Assembly (NCBI RefSeq): GCF_002211305.1
Contig: NZ_LOKW01000028.1
Location: 1-64,000 of the forward strand
Direction: 5' to 3'
DNA: 64,000 nt
Source of the DNA: Rhizobium sp. R634
Lineage (GTDB): Bacteria > Pseudomonadota > Alphaproteobacteria > Rhizobiales > Rhizobiaceae
The notes under the pieces are model-generated. The model was not told where the DNA came from. It saw only the letters and a program-made list of their open reading frames with translations, and did no database searches. This document shows positions 54,009-63,109 of this stretch, piece after piece. Position 1 is the stretch's first letter; each line of letters opens with the position of its first letter. The position numbers were made by a program, and so were the translations under genes.

Positions 54009-55190
54009 TTAGTCCGAGGACGGGAGAGGCCCGGCGGTTTCGCCGGGCTTTCTGCTTCTCGGAAGCGACTTGGCGAACTGCCAGGCCTTCTTCCATTTCG
54101 GCGTGATGACGCCATTGGCGGCACGGATATTGTTGATGAACTGTGTCGTCGCCGCTTCCCAGGAATATTGCATGGCAAGCGCGCGGGCCTTCTCGCGCGA
54201 GGCGGAGAAGGCGGCAAGGCAGGCGGTGCGCAGGTCCGCATCCAGGGCGCCGACCTCGCTGTCCTCGCCGATGATGTCGAGCGGCCCGGTGACCGGATAG
54301 GCGGCAACCGGCACGCCCGACGCGAGCGCTTCGAGTATGGTGTTGCCGAAAGTATCGGTCAGCGAGGGAAAGACGAAGACGTCGGCCTGGGCGTAGGCTT
54401 TCGCCAGATCCTCGCCGAATTTCACTCCGGTGAAGTGCACGTCTGGATAGCGCTGCTCCAGCTCGGCGCGCGCCGGGCCATCGCCGACGACGACCTTCGA
54501 ACCGGGCAGGTCGAGATCGAGAAAGGCCGGCAGGTTCTTTTCCAGCGCCACGCGGCCGACCGTCATGAAGATCGGGCGGGGTAGGCCGAAGGGCTCTTCT
54601 TCGAGCGGCATGGGATGGAATTGTGCGGCGTCGATGCCGCGGGTCCAGGGCATCAGGTTCTTGATGCCGCGGGCCGACAGCTCGCGGGCAAGGCTTGGTG
54701 TCGCGACCATGCAGCCGGCGCCGCCATTGTGGAACCAGCGCACGAAGGCGTAGAGCCAGCTTTCCGGGATCGGCAGGCGGGCCGAGACATATTCCGGGAA
54801 GCGCGTGTGATAGCTGGTGGAGAAGGGCATGCGCTTGCGCAGGCACCAGCGGCGGGCGGTGACCCCGAGCGGCCCTTCGGTGGCGATATGGACGTAGGAG
54901 GGATTGTGCTTCTCGATCTCGCGGGCGATGCGGCGGTAACTGGCGATCGACAGGCGGATCTCGGGGTAGGTGGGGCAGGGGATGCTGTTGAAGTGTTCGG
55001 GGGTCACCATCGACACCTCGACGCCCATCTTCGCCAGTTCGCGATTGGTGTGCTCGATCGAGCGCACCACACCGTTGACCTGCGGATGCCAGGCGTCGGT
55101 GACGATCACCAGCCGTTCCGGCAGATTGCCGGCGGACGCAGCTTTGGCCCAGCTCTCGCCGCTGTGAGTGTTTGCCGGACGTTGCAGCAT
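54009..55190 (-). CDS. Glycosyltransferase family 4
   Basis: 393 residues from the ATG at 55190 (MLQRPANTHSGESWAKAASA); a TTG lies 12 codons earlier. GT-B fold: an N-terminal TDAWHPQVNGVVRSIEHTNR (sugar acceptor side), TSYHTRFPEYVSARLPIP, PIFMTVGRVALEKNLPAFLD at the start of the donor domain, and the nucleotide-sugar block FVFPSLTDTFGNTILEALAS. It resembles mannosyl/glucuronosyl transferases that glycosylate diacylglycerol or make surface glycans. The acceptor is not predictable. Confidence 0.87.
   Translation of the reverse strand: MLQRPANTHSGESWAKAASAGNLPERLVIVTDAWHPQVNGVVRSIEHTNRELAKMGVEVSMVTPEHFNSIPCPTYPEIRLSIASYRRIAREIEKHNPSYVHIATEGPLGVTARRWCLRKRMPFSTSYHTRFPEYVSARLPIPESWLYAFVRWFHNGGAGCMVATPSLARELSARGIKNLMPWTRGIDAAQFHPMPLEEEPFGLPRPIFMTVGRVALEKNLPAFLDLDLPGSKVVVGDGPARAELEQRYPDVHFTGVKFGEDLAKAYAQADVFVFPSLTDTFGNTILEALASGVPVAAYPVTGPLDIIGEDSEVGALDADLRTACLAAFSASREKARALAMQYSWEAATTQFINNIRAANGVITPKWKKAWQFAKSLPRSRKPGETAGPLPSSD
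54028..54053 (+). terminator. Rho-independent terminator of the esterase gene
   Basis: The stem GCCCGGCG (54029-54036) and CGCCGGGC (54041-54048) around GTTT is followed by TTTCTG. It lies 89 bases after the esterase stop and overlaps the last codons of the converging glycosyltransferase gene. Confidence 0.7.
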
Positions 55191-55382
55191 GTCGCGATTT
55201 CCATCCGCGTTGCGATCATCTGGCAACGCTCTACCCCTTAGCGGGGTTCCGGAATGGCGATTCCCGCCTCTTTATTTTGAGGCATGAGCATGATGGAAAT
55301 ATTACAGCGCTCTATGAACAGTTACAGAGGCTTAGCGCCGTGCAGCCGGCAATTATGTCGGGAGGAAGAGAGCTTCGGAAGC

Positions 55383-55418
55383 TCAAAAAGAGACGGCGCC
55401 GGCGGGGAGGCCGGCGCC
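55383..55418 (-). terminator. Rho-independent terminator of glnII
   Basis: On the minus strand GGCGCCGGC pairs perfectly with GCCGGCGCC around a 6-base loop (55394-55417) and is followed by five T. It begins 11 bases after the glnII stop. The rest of 55191-55382 has no recognisable gene. Confidence 0.9.
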
Positions 55419-55428
55419 GCTTGGGAGG

Positions 55429-56469
55429 TTAGGCTGCAGCGGAAGCCGAACCGGAGAGCGGAACTTCCGAGATCGTCTTCAGTACCTGGGAAGCGATCTG
55501 GTAGGGGCAGCCCTGCGAGTTCGGGCGGCGATCTTCCAGATAGCCCTTGTAGTCGTTCTTGATGAAGGAGTGGGGTACGCGGATCGAGGCGCCACGGTCT
55601 GCAACGCCGTAGCTGAACTTGTTCCACGGAGCCGTCTCGTGCTTGCCGGTCAGGCGCTTGTCATTGTCCGGGCCGTAGACGTTGATGTGGTCCATCAGGT
55701 TCTTTTCGAACTGGGCCATCAGCGCTTCGAAATAGGCCTTGCCGCCGACTTCGCGCATGTACTTGGTCGAGAAGTTGCAGTGCATGCCCGAACCGTTCCA
55801 GTCGGTGTCGCCGAGCGGCTTGCAATGATACTCGATGTCGATGCCGTATTTTTCGGTCAGGCGCTGCAGGAGGTAGCGCGCCATCCAGATCTGGTCGGCG
55901 GCCTTCTTGGAGCCCTTACCGAAGATCTGGAATTCCCACTGGCCCTTGGCCACTTCGGCATTGATGCCTTCGTGGTTGATGCCGGCAGCGAGGCAAAGGT
56001 CGAGATGTTCTTCGACGATTTCGCGGGCGACGTCGCCGACGTTCGAATAGCCGACGCCGGTGTAGTAGGGGCCCTGCGGAGCCGGGTAGCCCTGCTCGGG
56101 GAAGCCGAGCGGACGGCCGTTCTGGTAGAAAAAGTATTCCTGCTCGAAGCCGAACCACGCATCTTCATCGTCGAGGATGGTCGCGCGGGCGTTGCTCGGG
56201 TGCGGCGTGACGCCATCGGGCATCATGACTTCGCACATGACCAGAACGCCGTTCGTACGGGCCGGGTCGGGATAGATGGCGACGGGCTTCAGCACGCAAT
56301 CGGAGCTGCGGCCTTCGGCCTGCATGGTCGACGAACCGTCGAAACCCCAGAGCGGAAGCTGTTCCAGCGTCGGGAATGCGTCGAATTCCTTGATCTGCGT
56401 CTTGCCACGCAGATTCGGTACCGGAGTGTACCCATCGAGCCAAATATACTCGAGCTTATATTTTGTCAT
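55429..56469 (-). CDS. glnII: Glutamine synthetase type II
   Basis: 346 residues from the ATG at 56469 (MTKYKLEYIWLDGYTPVPNL). This is the eukaryote-like, heat-labile octameric GS found in rhizobia beside GSI; it makes glutamine from glutamate and ammonium. Motifs: FDGSSTMQAEGRSSDCVLKP, FGFEQEYFFY, GQWEFQIFGKGSKKAADQIW, and NGSGMHCNFSTKYMRE, followed by RLTGKHETAPWNKFSYGVAD. A sigma54-type promoter lies upstream and a gstI-like gene is divergent, so nitrogen control at transcription and translation is expected. Confidence 0.97.
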   Translation of the reverse strand: MTKYKLEYIWLDGYTPVPNLRGKTQIKEFDAFPTLEQLPLWGFDGSSTMQAEGRSSDCVLKPVAIYPDPARTNGVLVMCEVMMPDGVTPHPSNARATILDDEDAWFGFEQEYFFYQNGRPLGFPEQGYPAPQGPYYTGVGYSNVGDVAREIVEEHLDLCLAAGINHEGINAEVAKGQWEFQIFGKGSKKAADQIWMARYLLQRLTEKYGIDIEYHCKPLGDTDWNGSGMHCNFSTKYMREVGGKAYFEALMAQFEKNLMDHINVYGPDNDKRLTGKHETAPWNKFSYGVADRGASIRVPHSFIKNDYKGYLEDRRPNSQGCPYQIASQVLKTISEVPLSGSASAAA

Positions 56470-56560
56470 CGTGACTCTCTCAAATGCTACGAAGGTGAGC
56501 AAATCCGGAGACGATCTCGGCGCATCAGCGCATCCAACCGCCAGGGGATGCACCTATCGA

Positions 56561-56576
56561 AGCATGTAGCGTGCCA
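56561..56576 (-). promoter_or_regulatory. Sigma54 promoter of glnII
   Basis: Minus-strand sequence TGGCACGCTACATGCT has the -24 TGGCAC and -12 elements at the required spacing (consensus TGGCACG-N4-TTGCA/T, with one mismatch in TTGC). It lies 92 bases upstream of the start codon. Confidence 0.8.
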
Positions 56577-56807
56577 GTTTGGCTGCCGGCGAAAGAAAAA
56601 TCGAAAATCGGCCCGTTCGCGCGTATTTTTCTTTCCTCGAGAACCGCCGATTTTGGGCGGTGGGAGACCCTATCCTCCGGGAGAAAACCGATTTTCCGCC
56701 TTGGAACCAGATGAAAATTTCAGCGTTAGCCCGAAGTGATGAAGTGTTGAACAATTAGGCGGACGCTCGCGGCAGAGACAGCATATTGATCAATCATCAT
56801 ATACTGA

Positions 56808-56824
56808 TGCACACAATTTGTGCA
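56808..56824. promoter_or_regulatory. NtrC-like binding site
   Basis: TGCAC-ACAATTT-GTGCA is a perfect dyad with the 17-base span of NtrC sites (TGCACY-N5-RGTGCA). A weaker half-site TGCACC occurs at 56841-56846. It lies about 230 bases upstream of the glnII sigma54 promoter and 80 bases before gstI, suited to activating one and repressing the other. Confidence 0.6.
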
Positions 56825-56902
56825 ATTTGCATAAACTATGTGCACCGTGCTATGGTCGCAAGCCTTAATGTTGATGCGCCGAATTGAAATGGAGGCGATT
56901 TC

Positions 56903-57094
56903 ATGCCCACCGGTTTCCATCGCGAATCCGCAACGATTTACCAGTTTCCCGTCAAGCCGACGCGGGTTCCCAGCCGGTTCGAACGTGCCCGGCTGATGGA
57001 GCGTGAAGCAGCCGATGTCTGCGATGCGGCGCTCGACAGCTGCTGGTATCATGACGAGGCGGTCCGCGAGGCGGATCGGCCGACCAAGTCCTGA
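56903..57094 (+). CDS. gstI: GstI-like translational inhibitor of GlnII (DUF2735)
   Basis: 63 residues, MPTGFHRESATIYQFPVKPT followed by RVPSRFERARLMEREAADV, preceded by GGAGG. In R. leguminosarum a 63-residue GstI peptide encoded divergently from glnII blocks translation of glnII mRNA when nitrogen is sufficient. Length, position, orientation and the basic RVPSRFERAR segment all agree. Family DUF2735 is confined to this group, so the identification rests on context as well as sequence. Confidence 0.85.
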   Translation: MPTGFHRESATIYQFPVKPTRVPSRFERARLMEREAADVCDAALDSCWYHDEAVREADRPTKS

Positions 57095-57181
57095 CGTCTT
57101 ATTCCCCTCGCCGAGGCGAAGATGCCGACAAGGCGGGGAACGCTTGCGCATGGCGTTCGTATACTGGCGTCATGCGCGGGC

Positions 57182-58105
57182 TTAGCCGCCCTTCAAGCCA
57201 AGCTTTTCCGTTGCCACCAACGCGCCGTGTTCACTGACCACGCGGGCTGCAACGCCTGCAGCGAAATGGGCGGCGGCGGTTGCATCGCCTGTTTCCAGAT
57301 AGGATGCCAGGAAGGCGCCGTTGAAACTGTCGCCGGCGCTTGTCGTATCGACCACCGTCTCGACTTTTTCGGCCGGAACGAAGCTATCCTGGCCGGCGAA
57401 ATTCAATCTGATGCCATCAGCGCCATTCTTGACCACGACATGGACGGCGCCGAGCGTGCGATAGCGCTGCACCGTCGCCTCGATGGAATCGTCGCCGAAA
57501 TGGGCGGCCTCGTCGTCGAAGCTCGGCATGACGATCACCGAGGAGCGGGCGCCCTCGCTGATCGTCGCGTGCATCACGTCGTAGCTCGACCAAAGGCGGG
57601 GACGGATGTTCGGGTCGAAGACGACGAGCTTGCCGGCGGCCTTGGCGCGGCGGATTTCGGCAAGCAGCGTCGCGGCATCCTCTTGCGGCAGGATGGCAAG
57701 GGTGATGCCGGAGAAATAGACCAGATCGGCGCTTTCCGCCGCCTCGCGCAGCAGGTCGGGATCGGCGGCCAGGCTGCGGGCGGCCGAACTGTCCCGCCAG
57801 TAGCTGAAGGAGCGCTCGCCGTTCTTCAGGCTGATCATGTAAAGGCCTGGCGTCTTGCCCTTGATGCGGCGGATGAGACTGGTGCCGATACCTGCCTTGT
57901 CGATGAAGGCCGCCATCTCGTCCGACATGGCGTCGTCGCCGAGCGCTGTGAAATAATCGACCGACCAATCGGGGCCGAGGCAAGCGCGGGCATACCAGGC
58001 GGTGTTGAACGTATCGCCGGCGAAACCCTTTCGCAGCAGGCCATCGCCTGCCTGCGAGAGCTCCACCATACATTCACCGATCGATAGAAACCGTCTTGCG
58101 CTCAC
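57182..58105 (-). CDS. kdgK: PfkB-family sugar kinase, probable 2-keto-3-deoxygluconate kinase
   Basis: 307 residues from a GTG at 58105, which has GGGAGG 7 bases upstream (VSARRFLSIGECMVELSQAG). PfkB signatures: GFAGDTFNTAWYARACLG near residue 35 and the second signature VDTTSAGDSFNGAFLASYLE near 250 with the catalytic Asp. The GECMVELS opening and FSYWRDSSAARSLAADP block match KDG kinases, which phosphorylate KDG for the Entner-Doudoroff aldolase. Another ribokinase-family substrate remains possible. Confidence 0.85.
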   Translation of the reverse strand: MSARRFLSIGECMVELSQAGDGLLRKGFAGDTFNTAWYARACLGPDWSVDYFTALGDDAMSDEMAAFIDKAGIGTSLIRRIKGKTPGLYMISLKNGERSFSYWRDSSAARSLAADPDLLREAAESADLVYFSGITLAILPQEDAATLLAEIRRAKAAGKLVVFDPNIRPRLWSSYDVMHATISEGARSSVIVMPSFDDEAAHFGDDSIEATVQRYRTLGAVHVVVKNGADGIRLNFAGQDSFVPAEKVETVVDTTSAGDSFNGAFLASYLETGDATAAAHFAAGVAARVVSEHGALVATEKLGLKGG

Positions 58106-58242
58106 CTGATCCTCCCGGCATCGGAGCGCCACTGATCAACAGGGCGCTCTATCGCTTTGAATTGACGCTTCATCCGCTGATACGCGGAGCCGGGCGGAGT
58201 GACAAGCGCCGATGTTGCGAGCGCCGATGCGATCGGGAATGA

Positions 58243-58275
58243 AAAGCCCGCCTCCGGCCAAGCGAAGACGGGCAT
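58243..58275 (-). terminator. Rho-independent terminator of the small secreted gene
   Basis: Minus-strand GCCCGTCTTCG pairs, with two mismatches, with CGGAGGCGGGC and is followed by TTTT, 16 bases after the stop of the 113-residue gene. Confidence 0.65.
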
Positions 58276-58290
58276 ATCGGTGAAGGCTGC

Positions 58291-58632
58291 TTATTCGTGG
58301 ATGGTGTAGCTGCCGAGTTCGCAGAGGTCCTGCGTATCTTCGGTCGTGTCGAGGTCCGAGTTTTCATCGAATTCGAAGCGCATGTCGTATTTGCAGACGG
58401 TGCGGCCATCGGCGATGGTGATGTTGACGGTCTCGCCCGGATTGAGGACGTTCTCGCCGAAGACATCTTCTTCCCAGCTGTTGACGCCGGTGGGCGAGCT
58501 GTAGAAGCGCGTCAGGATGGAACCAGTCCCGTTAGTGAGCTGGAATTTCAGATCCTCGGCATGCGACGGCACGGCAGAAGCCGCGATGACCGCGGCGGCA
58601 AGCGCGATCAATCCAGAGACTTTCGATTTCAT
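58291..58632 (-). CDS. Small secreted protein of unknown function
   Basis: 113 residues from the ATG at 58632 (MKSKVSGLIALAAAVIAASA), which follows GAGGGGAAC. A clear signal peptide ends at SHA-ED near residue 28. The mature part is LKFQLTNGTGSILTRFYSSP, then an acidic region with two cysteines (RTVCKYDM and TQDLCELGSY). The short beta-rich sequence, exported and disulfide-capable, resembles uncharacterised rhizobial periplasmic proteins. No catalytic motif is visible. Confidence 0.75.
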   Translation of the reverse strand: MKSKVSGLIALAAAVIAASAVPSHAEDLKFQLTNGTGSILTRFYSSPTGVNSWEEDVFGENVLNPGETVNITIADGRTVCKYDMRFEFDENSDLDTTEDTQDLCELGSYTIHE

Positions 58633-59239
58633 ATATGCGTTCCCCTCGCCCATGATCGGGCGGAGACAGGGGTAGCATATCGCATCTAAATCTTTGTTAT
58701 CGGAGACTATAGAATCCGAGATAAGTCCGTTTTTGGAACAGTTCACCTTAAAATGGAGGGCGTAATATTCCGAAATCAGTGGAGGCGCTGCGCGCAACTT
58801 TCAGGCTTCGTGCCTCAACCATCTGCTTCCGTTCGATAGGGCGGCAGATCCTCGGCGCAAGGCTACAGCTGTCCGGTTTATGCCCGAAAGATGCCCCTCA
58901 CCCTAACCCTCTCCCCGTAAACGGGGCGAGGGGAGGTGCCCTGCGAGAGGCTGGCGAGGGACCGAGAGGTTGCGGCTTGTCCCCTTCGCCCGTTTACGGG
59001 GAGAAGGGGGCGGCAGCCGGATGAGGGGGCTGCCCTCGCCGATCTCCCGGGCCGGGATATCGCGCAGGTATGGAGCGCATGTTCGTGTCCCGACCAGCGA
59101 AAAACGCCAGAAGACAATCAATGTCTTCCGTCCAGCCCACATCTTTAAACCGGACAGCGGTGGCACAAGGCCGAGGATGACGTTTTGGGGTGAGATTTGT
59201 CATCAATCCGAAGGCTGCCGCACACAGCCGTCGCGCCAT
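58633..59239. repeat. Intergenic region with an inverted-repeat element (family E)
   Basis: 607 bases without a supported gene. At 58893-59029 an element starts CCCCTCACCCTAACCCTCTC, has the hairpin arms CTCCCCGTAAACGGGG and CCCGTTTACGGGGAG, and ends CCGGATGAGGGG. The rest (58633-58892 and 59030-59239) shows open frames only of shadow quality. Confidence 0.75.
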
Positions 59240-60218
59240 TCAGGGCCTGTCCATATGATAGCAGGCCGCCTTCTGGCCGGGGCGAACTTCCTCGATCGCA
59301 GGCATTTCCGTGCGACAGATATCCGTGGCCTTCCAGCAGCGGGGGGAGAAGACGCAGCCCTTCGGCGGATTGAGCGGCGAGGGCGGATCGCCTTGCAGGC
59401 GGATGCGGGTGCGCAGGCGCGCGAGCTTCGGATCCGGGATAGGGGCGGCGGAAAAGAGCGCCTGCGTATAGGGATGGGCCGGATGATCGAAGACGGTGGC
59501 GCAGTCGCCGGCTTCCACCACACGGCCGAGGTAGAGCACCAGCACATCGTCGGAAATCAGGCGCACGACCGAGAGGTCGTGGCTGATGAAGATCAGCGTC
59601 AGGCCGAATTCCTTGCGCAGCTTGCGCAGAAGCGTGATCACCTGGCCCTGGATCGAGACGTCGAGGGCCGAAACCGGCTCGTCGCAGATGATGAGCTTCG
59701 GTCTGGTGATGACGGCGCGGGCAATGCCGATGCGCTGCGCCTGGCCGCCGGAGAATTCGTGCGGATAGCGGTTGATCATTTCGGGCACCAGGCCGACGGC
59801 GGCCATGATCTCGCGGACGCGCTCGAGCCGCTGGGCTTTCGAAAGCTTCGGCTCGAAGACGGTGAGCGGTTCGGCGATGATGTCTCCGACCGTCATGCGC
59901 GGGTCGAGCGAGGCGATCGGATCCTGGAAGATGATCTGCATGTCGCGTCGGGCGGCGCGCATTTCCTCCTCGCTGAGGTCGAGAAGGTTGCGGCCCTGCC
60001 AGAGGATGCGGCCCTTCTGCGATTTCAGGAGCCGCAGGATGGAACGGCCGAGCGTGGACTTGCCGCAGCCGGATTCGCCGACGACGCCGAGCGTGCGGCC
60101 TTCGGCAAGATCGAAGCTGACATTGTTGACGGCTGTCAGAAAGACCGGCGGCTTGAAGAGGCCTTTCGCCGGCAGTTCGAACTGGGTCGTCAGGTTTTCG
60201 ACCCTCAGAAGCGATCGG

Positions 60219-60226
<8 letters not shown>
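59240..60226 (-). CDS. oppF: Oligopeptide ABC transporter ATP-binding protein (OppF/DppF)
   Basis: 328 residues: Walker A GVVGESGCGKSTLGRSILRL near residue 50, ABC signature in HEFSGGQAQRIGIARAVITR near 155, Walker B KLIICDEPVSALDVS, and the C-terminal oligopeptide-transporter extension HPAHPYTQALFSAAPIPDP with a Cys-rich end (GCVFSPRCWKATDIC). It powers peptide import together with OppD. The start overlaps the oppD stop by 8 bases. Confidence 0.93.
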
Positions 60227-61220
<994 letters not shown>

Positions 61221-61221
61221 T

Positions 61222-62139
61222 CTATCGATCCTTCGGGTCGAACGCGTCGCGCAGGCCGTCGCCGATGAAGAGCAGGCTGAGCAGCAGCGCCACGAGAAAG
61301 CTGGCCGGGAAGATCAGCAGCCACGGCATGCTTTCCATGGCGTCGGTTCCTTCGGCGATCAGCGTGCCGAGCGAGGTCAGCGGTTCCTGCACGCCGAAGC
61401 CGAGATAGGAGAGGAAGCTCTCGGTGGCGATGATTTCAGGCACGGTCAGCGCTGCGAAGATCACCACCGGGCCGACGAGGTTCGGGATGATGTGCTTGAC
61501 GATGATCTTGAACGGCCGCTGCCCGGAGGCTCGCGCCGCCTCGATGAATTCGCGGTGCTTGATCGACAGCGTCTGACCGCGCACGATGCGGGCCATGGTC
61601 AGCCATTCCAGTGCGCCGATCGCGGCAAAGAGCAGGTAGACGTTGCGGCCGAAGATCACCATCAAGAGGATGACGAAGAGGATATAGGGAAGCGCATACA
61701 TGATATCGACGAAGCGCATCATGATCGCATCCAGCCTGCCGCCGATATAGCCCGATACCGCGCCATAAAGCACGCCTATGACGACCGAGACGATGGTCGC
61801 CGTCAGCGCCACGGCCAGCGAGACGCGGGTGCCGTAGAGGACGCGGGCGAGAAGGTCACGGCCGTTCGGGTCGGTGCCGAAATAATGGCCGGTTTCGATC
61901 GAGGGCGGGATGCGGAAAGCCGCCCAATCCGGGTCCTCGTAGTTGAAGGGAATGAACCACGGGCCGAGAAAGGCGGCGAGGATCAAGAGGCCCAGGACGG
62001 CGATCGAGAGCACGGCCGCCTTGTTGCGCCCGAGGCGGCGCAGCGCATCCTTGGTGAGCGAACGGCCTTCGGGCGCCAACCCTTCGGCCTCCAGGAGTTC
62101 TTGGGCAAGCAGCTCGCGTTTTGCGGGGTTGAGGATCAT
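61222..62139 (-). CDS. oppC: Oligopeptide ABC transporter permease (OppC/DppC)
   Basis: 305 residues with an N-terminal cytoplasmic segment, a first helix (VLSIAVLGLLILAAFLGPWF), a periplasmic loop with YFGTDPNGRDLLARVLYGTR, and five further helices. The coupling (EAA) loop is EFIEAARASGQRPFKIIVKH. The C-terminal FIGDGLRDAFDPK is typical of OppC/DppC. The ATG overlaps the oppB stop by 4 bases. Confidence 0.93.
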   Translation of the reverse strand: MILNPAKRELLAQELLEAEGLAPEGRSLTKDALRRLGRNKAAVLSIAVLGLLILAAFLGPWFIPFNYEDPDWAAFRIPPSIETGHYFGTDPNGRDLLARVLYGTRVSLAVALTATIVSVVIGVLYGAVSGYIGGRLDAIMMRFVDIMYALPYILFVILLMVIFGRNVYLLFAAIGALEWLTMARIVRGQTLSIKHREFIEAARASGQRPFKIIVKHIIPNLVGPVVIFAALTVPEIIATESFLSYLGFGVQEPLTSLGTLIAEGTDAMESMPWLLIFPASFLVALLLSLLFIGDGLRDAFDPKDR

Positions 62140-63059
62140 CGGTTTCTCACTTTCGGATCGAGCCAGGCATAGGCGATGTCGACGAGAAGGTTCAGGAACA
62201 CGATCAGCACCATGTAGAAAATGACCGTGCCGAGAACCATGCCGTAATCGCGGTTCAGGGCTGCGTTGACGAAATAGCGGCCGATGCCGGGCAATCCGAA
62301 GATGCTTTCGACGACCAGCGAGCCGGTGAGAAGGTAGCTTGCCGCCGGCCCCAGATAGGAAACGACGGGCATCATTGCCGGTTTCAGCGCATGGCGCATG
62401 ACGGTCAGCCGCGGGCCGATGCCCTTGGCCTTGGCGGTGCGGATGAAGTTCTGGTTCATCACCTCGATCATCGAACCGCGGGTGATGCGCGAGATGCGGC
62501 CTGCATGCGGCAGGGCCAGGACGACGATCGGCAGGATCAGGTATTTGATCGAGCCGTCACCCCAGCCGCCGACCGGAAACCAGGCGAGGTGAATGCCGAA
62601 GATGAGCTGCAGGATCGGCGCGATCAGGAAGTTCGGCAGCACGACGCCGACCAGGATGAGCGTGCCGAGAATGTAATCCGGCGCCTTGTTCTGGTAGAGC
62701 GCCCCGAGACAGCCGACAGTCACGCCGACGATGATGGCAATCAGGAAGGCAGCCGTGCCGATGGTGAAGGTATAGGGCAGGCCGATCATGATCTGCTGGG
62801 CGACGGTGAAATCCTCGCTGGCGAAGGAGGGGCCGAGATCGCCCCGCAGCAGGTCGCCGACATAGATCAGGTACTGCTGGATCAGCGGCTTATCGAGATT
62901 GTAGTGGACCGCAAGGTTCTTCAGGATCACCGGCGGCAATGGCCTTTCGCCATCGAACGGGCCGCCGGGGGCAAGGCGCAAAACAAAAAAGCAGGCTGTG
63001 ACGGCGATCCACAGAACGGGGATCGTCGATAGCAATCGACGGAGGGCGTATTTGATCAT
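62136..63059 (-). CDS. oppB: Oligopeptide ABC transporter permease (OppB/DppB)
   Basis: 307 residues with the classical OppB opening MIKYALRRLLSTIPVLWIAV, six helices, the coupling loop NQNFIRTAKAKGIGPRLTVM near 205, and the C-terminal FLNLLVDIAYAWLDPKVRNR. It forms the translocation channel with OppC. It lies 50 bases downstream of the substrate-binding gene, with a strong hairpin in the gap. Confidence 0.94.
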   Translation of the reverse strand: MIKYALRRLLSTIPVLWIAVTACFFVLRLAPGGPFDGERPLPPVILKNLAVHYNLDKPLIQQYLIYVGDLLRGDLGPSFASEDFTVAQQIMIGLPYTFTIGTAAFLIAIIVGVTVGCLGALYQNKAPDYILGTLILVGVVLPNFLIAPILQLIFGIHLAWFPVGGWGDGSIKYLILPIVVLALPHAGRISRITRGSMIEVMNQNFIRTAKAKGIGPRLTVMRHALKPAMMPVVSYLGPAASYLLTGSLVVESIFGLPGIGRYFVNAALNRDYGMVLGTVIFYMVLIVFLNLLVDIAYAWLDPKVRNR

Positions 63060-63070
63060 GGTCGTGGGCC

Positions 63071-63101
63071 GGTCCTTCCCGCGTGGGGCGCGGGAAGGAC
63101 C
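63071..63101 (-). promoter_or_regulatory. Intercistronic hairpin between oppA and oppB
   Basis: A perfect 13-base stem (GGTCCTTCCCGCG with CGCGGGAAGGACC) around a 5-base loop, without a following T-run. Such hairpins after binding-protein genes protect the upstream mRNA and reduce read-through, giving more binding protein than permease. Confidence 0.7.
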
Positions 63102-63109
63102 GTTTTCCC

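Larger units (their letters stand above)
56470..56902. other. glnII-gstI divergent control region
   Basis: 433 bases without a gene. From left to right it holds the glnII leader of about 80 bases, the sigma54 promoter (56561-56576), a stretch with long A/T runs, and NtrC-like dyads (from 56808), then a GGAGG ribosome-binding site ahead of gstI. In R. leguminosarum the leader of glnII mRNA is the target of GstI. Confidence 0.7.

Noticed and set aside
58778..59170. Several short frames around 58.8-59.2 kb
   Set aside because: They follow the family E repeat and lack ribosome-binding sites or recognisable protein features.
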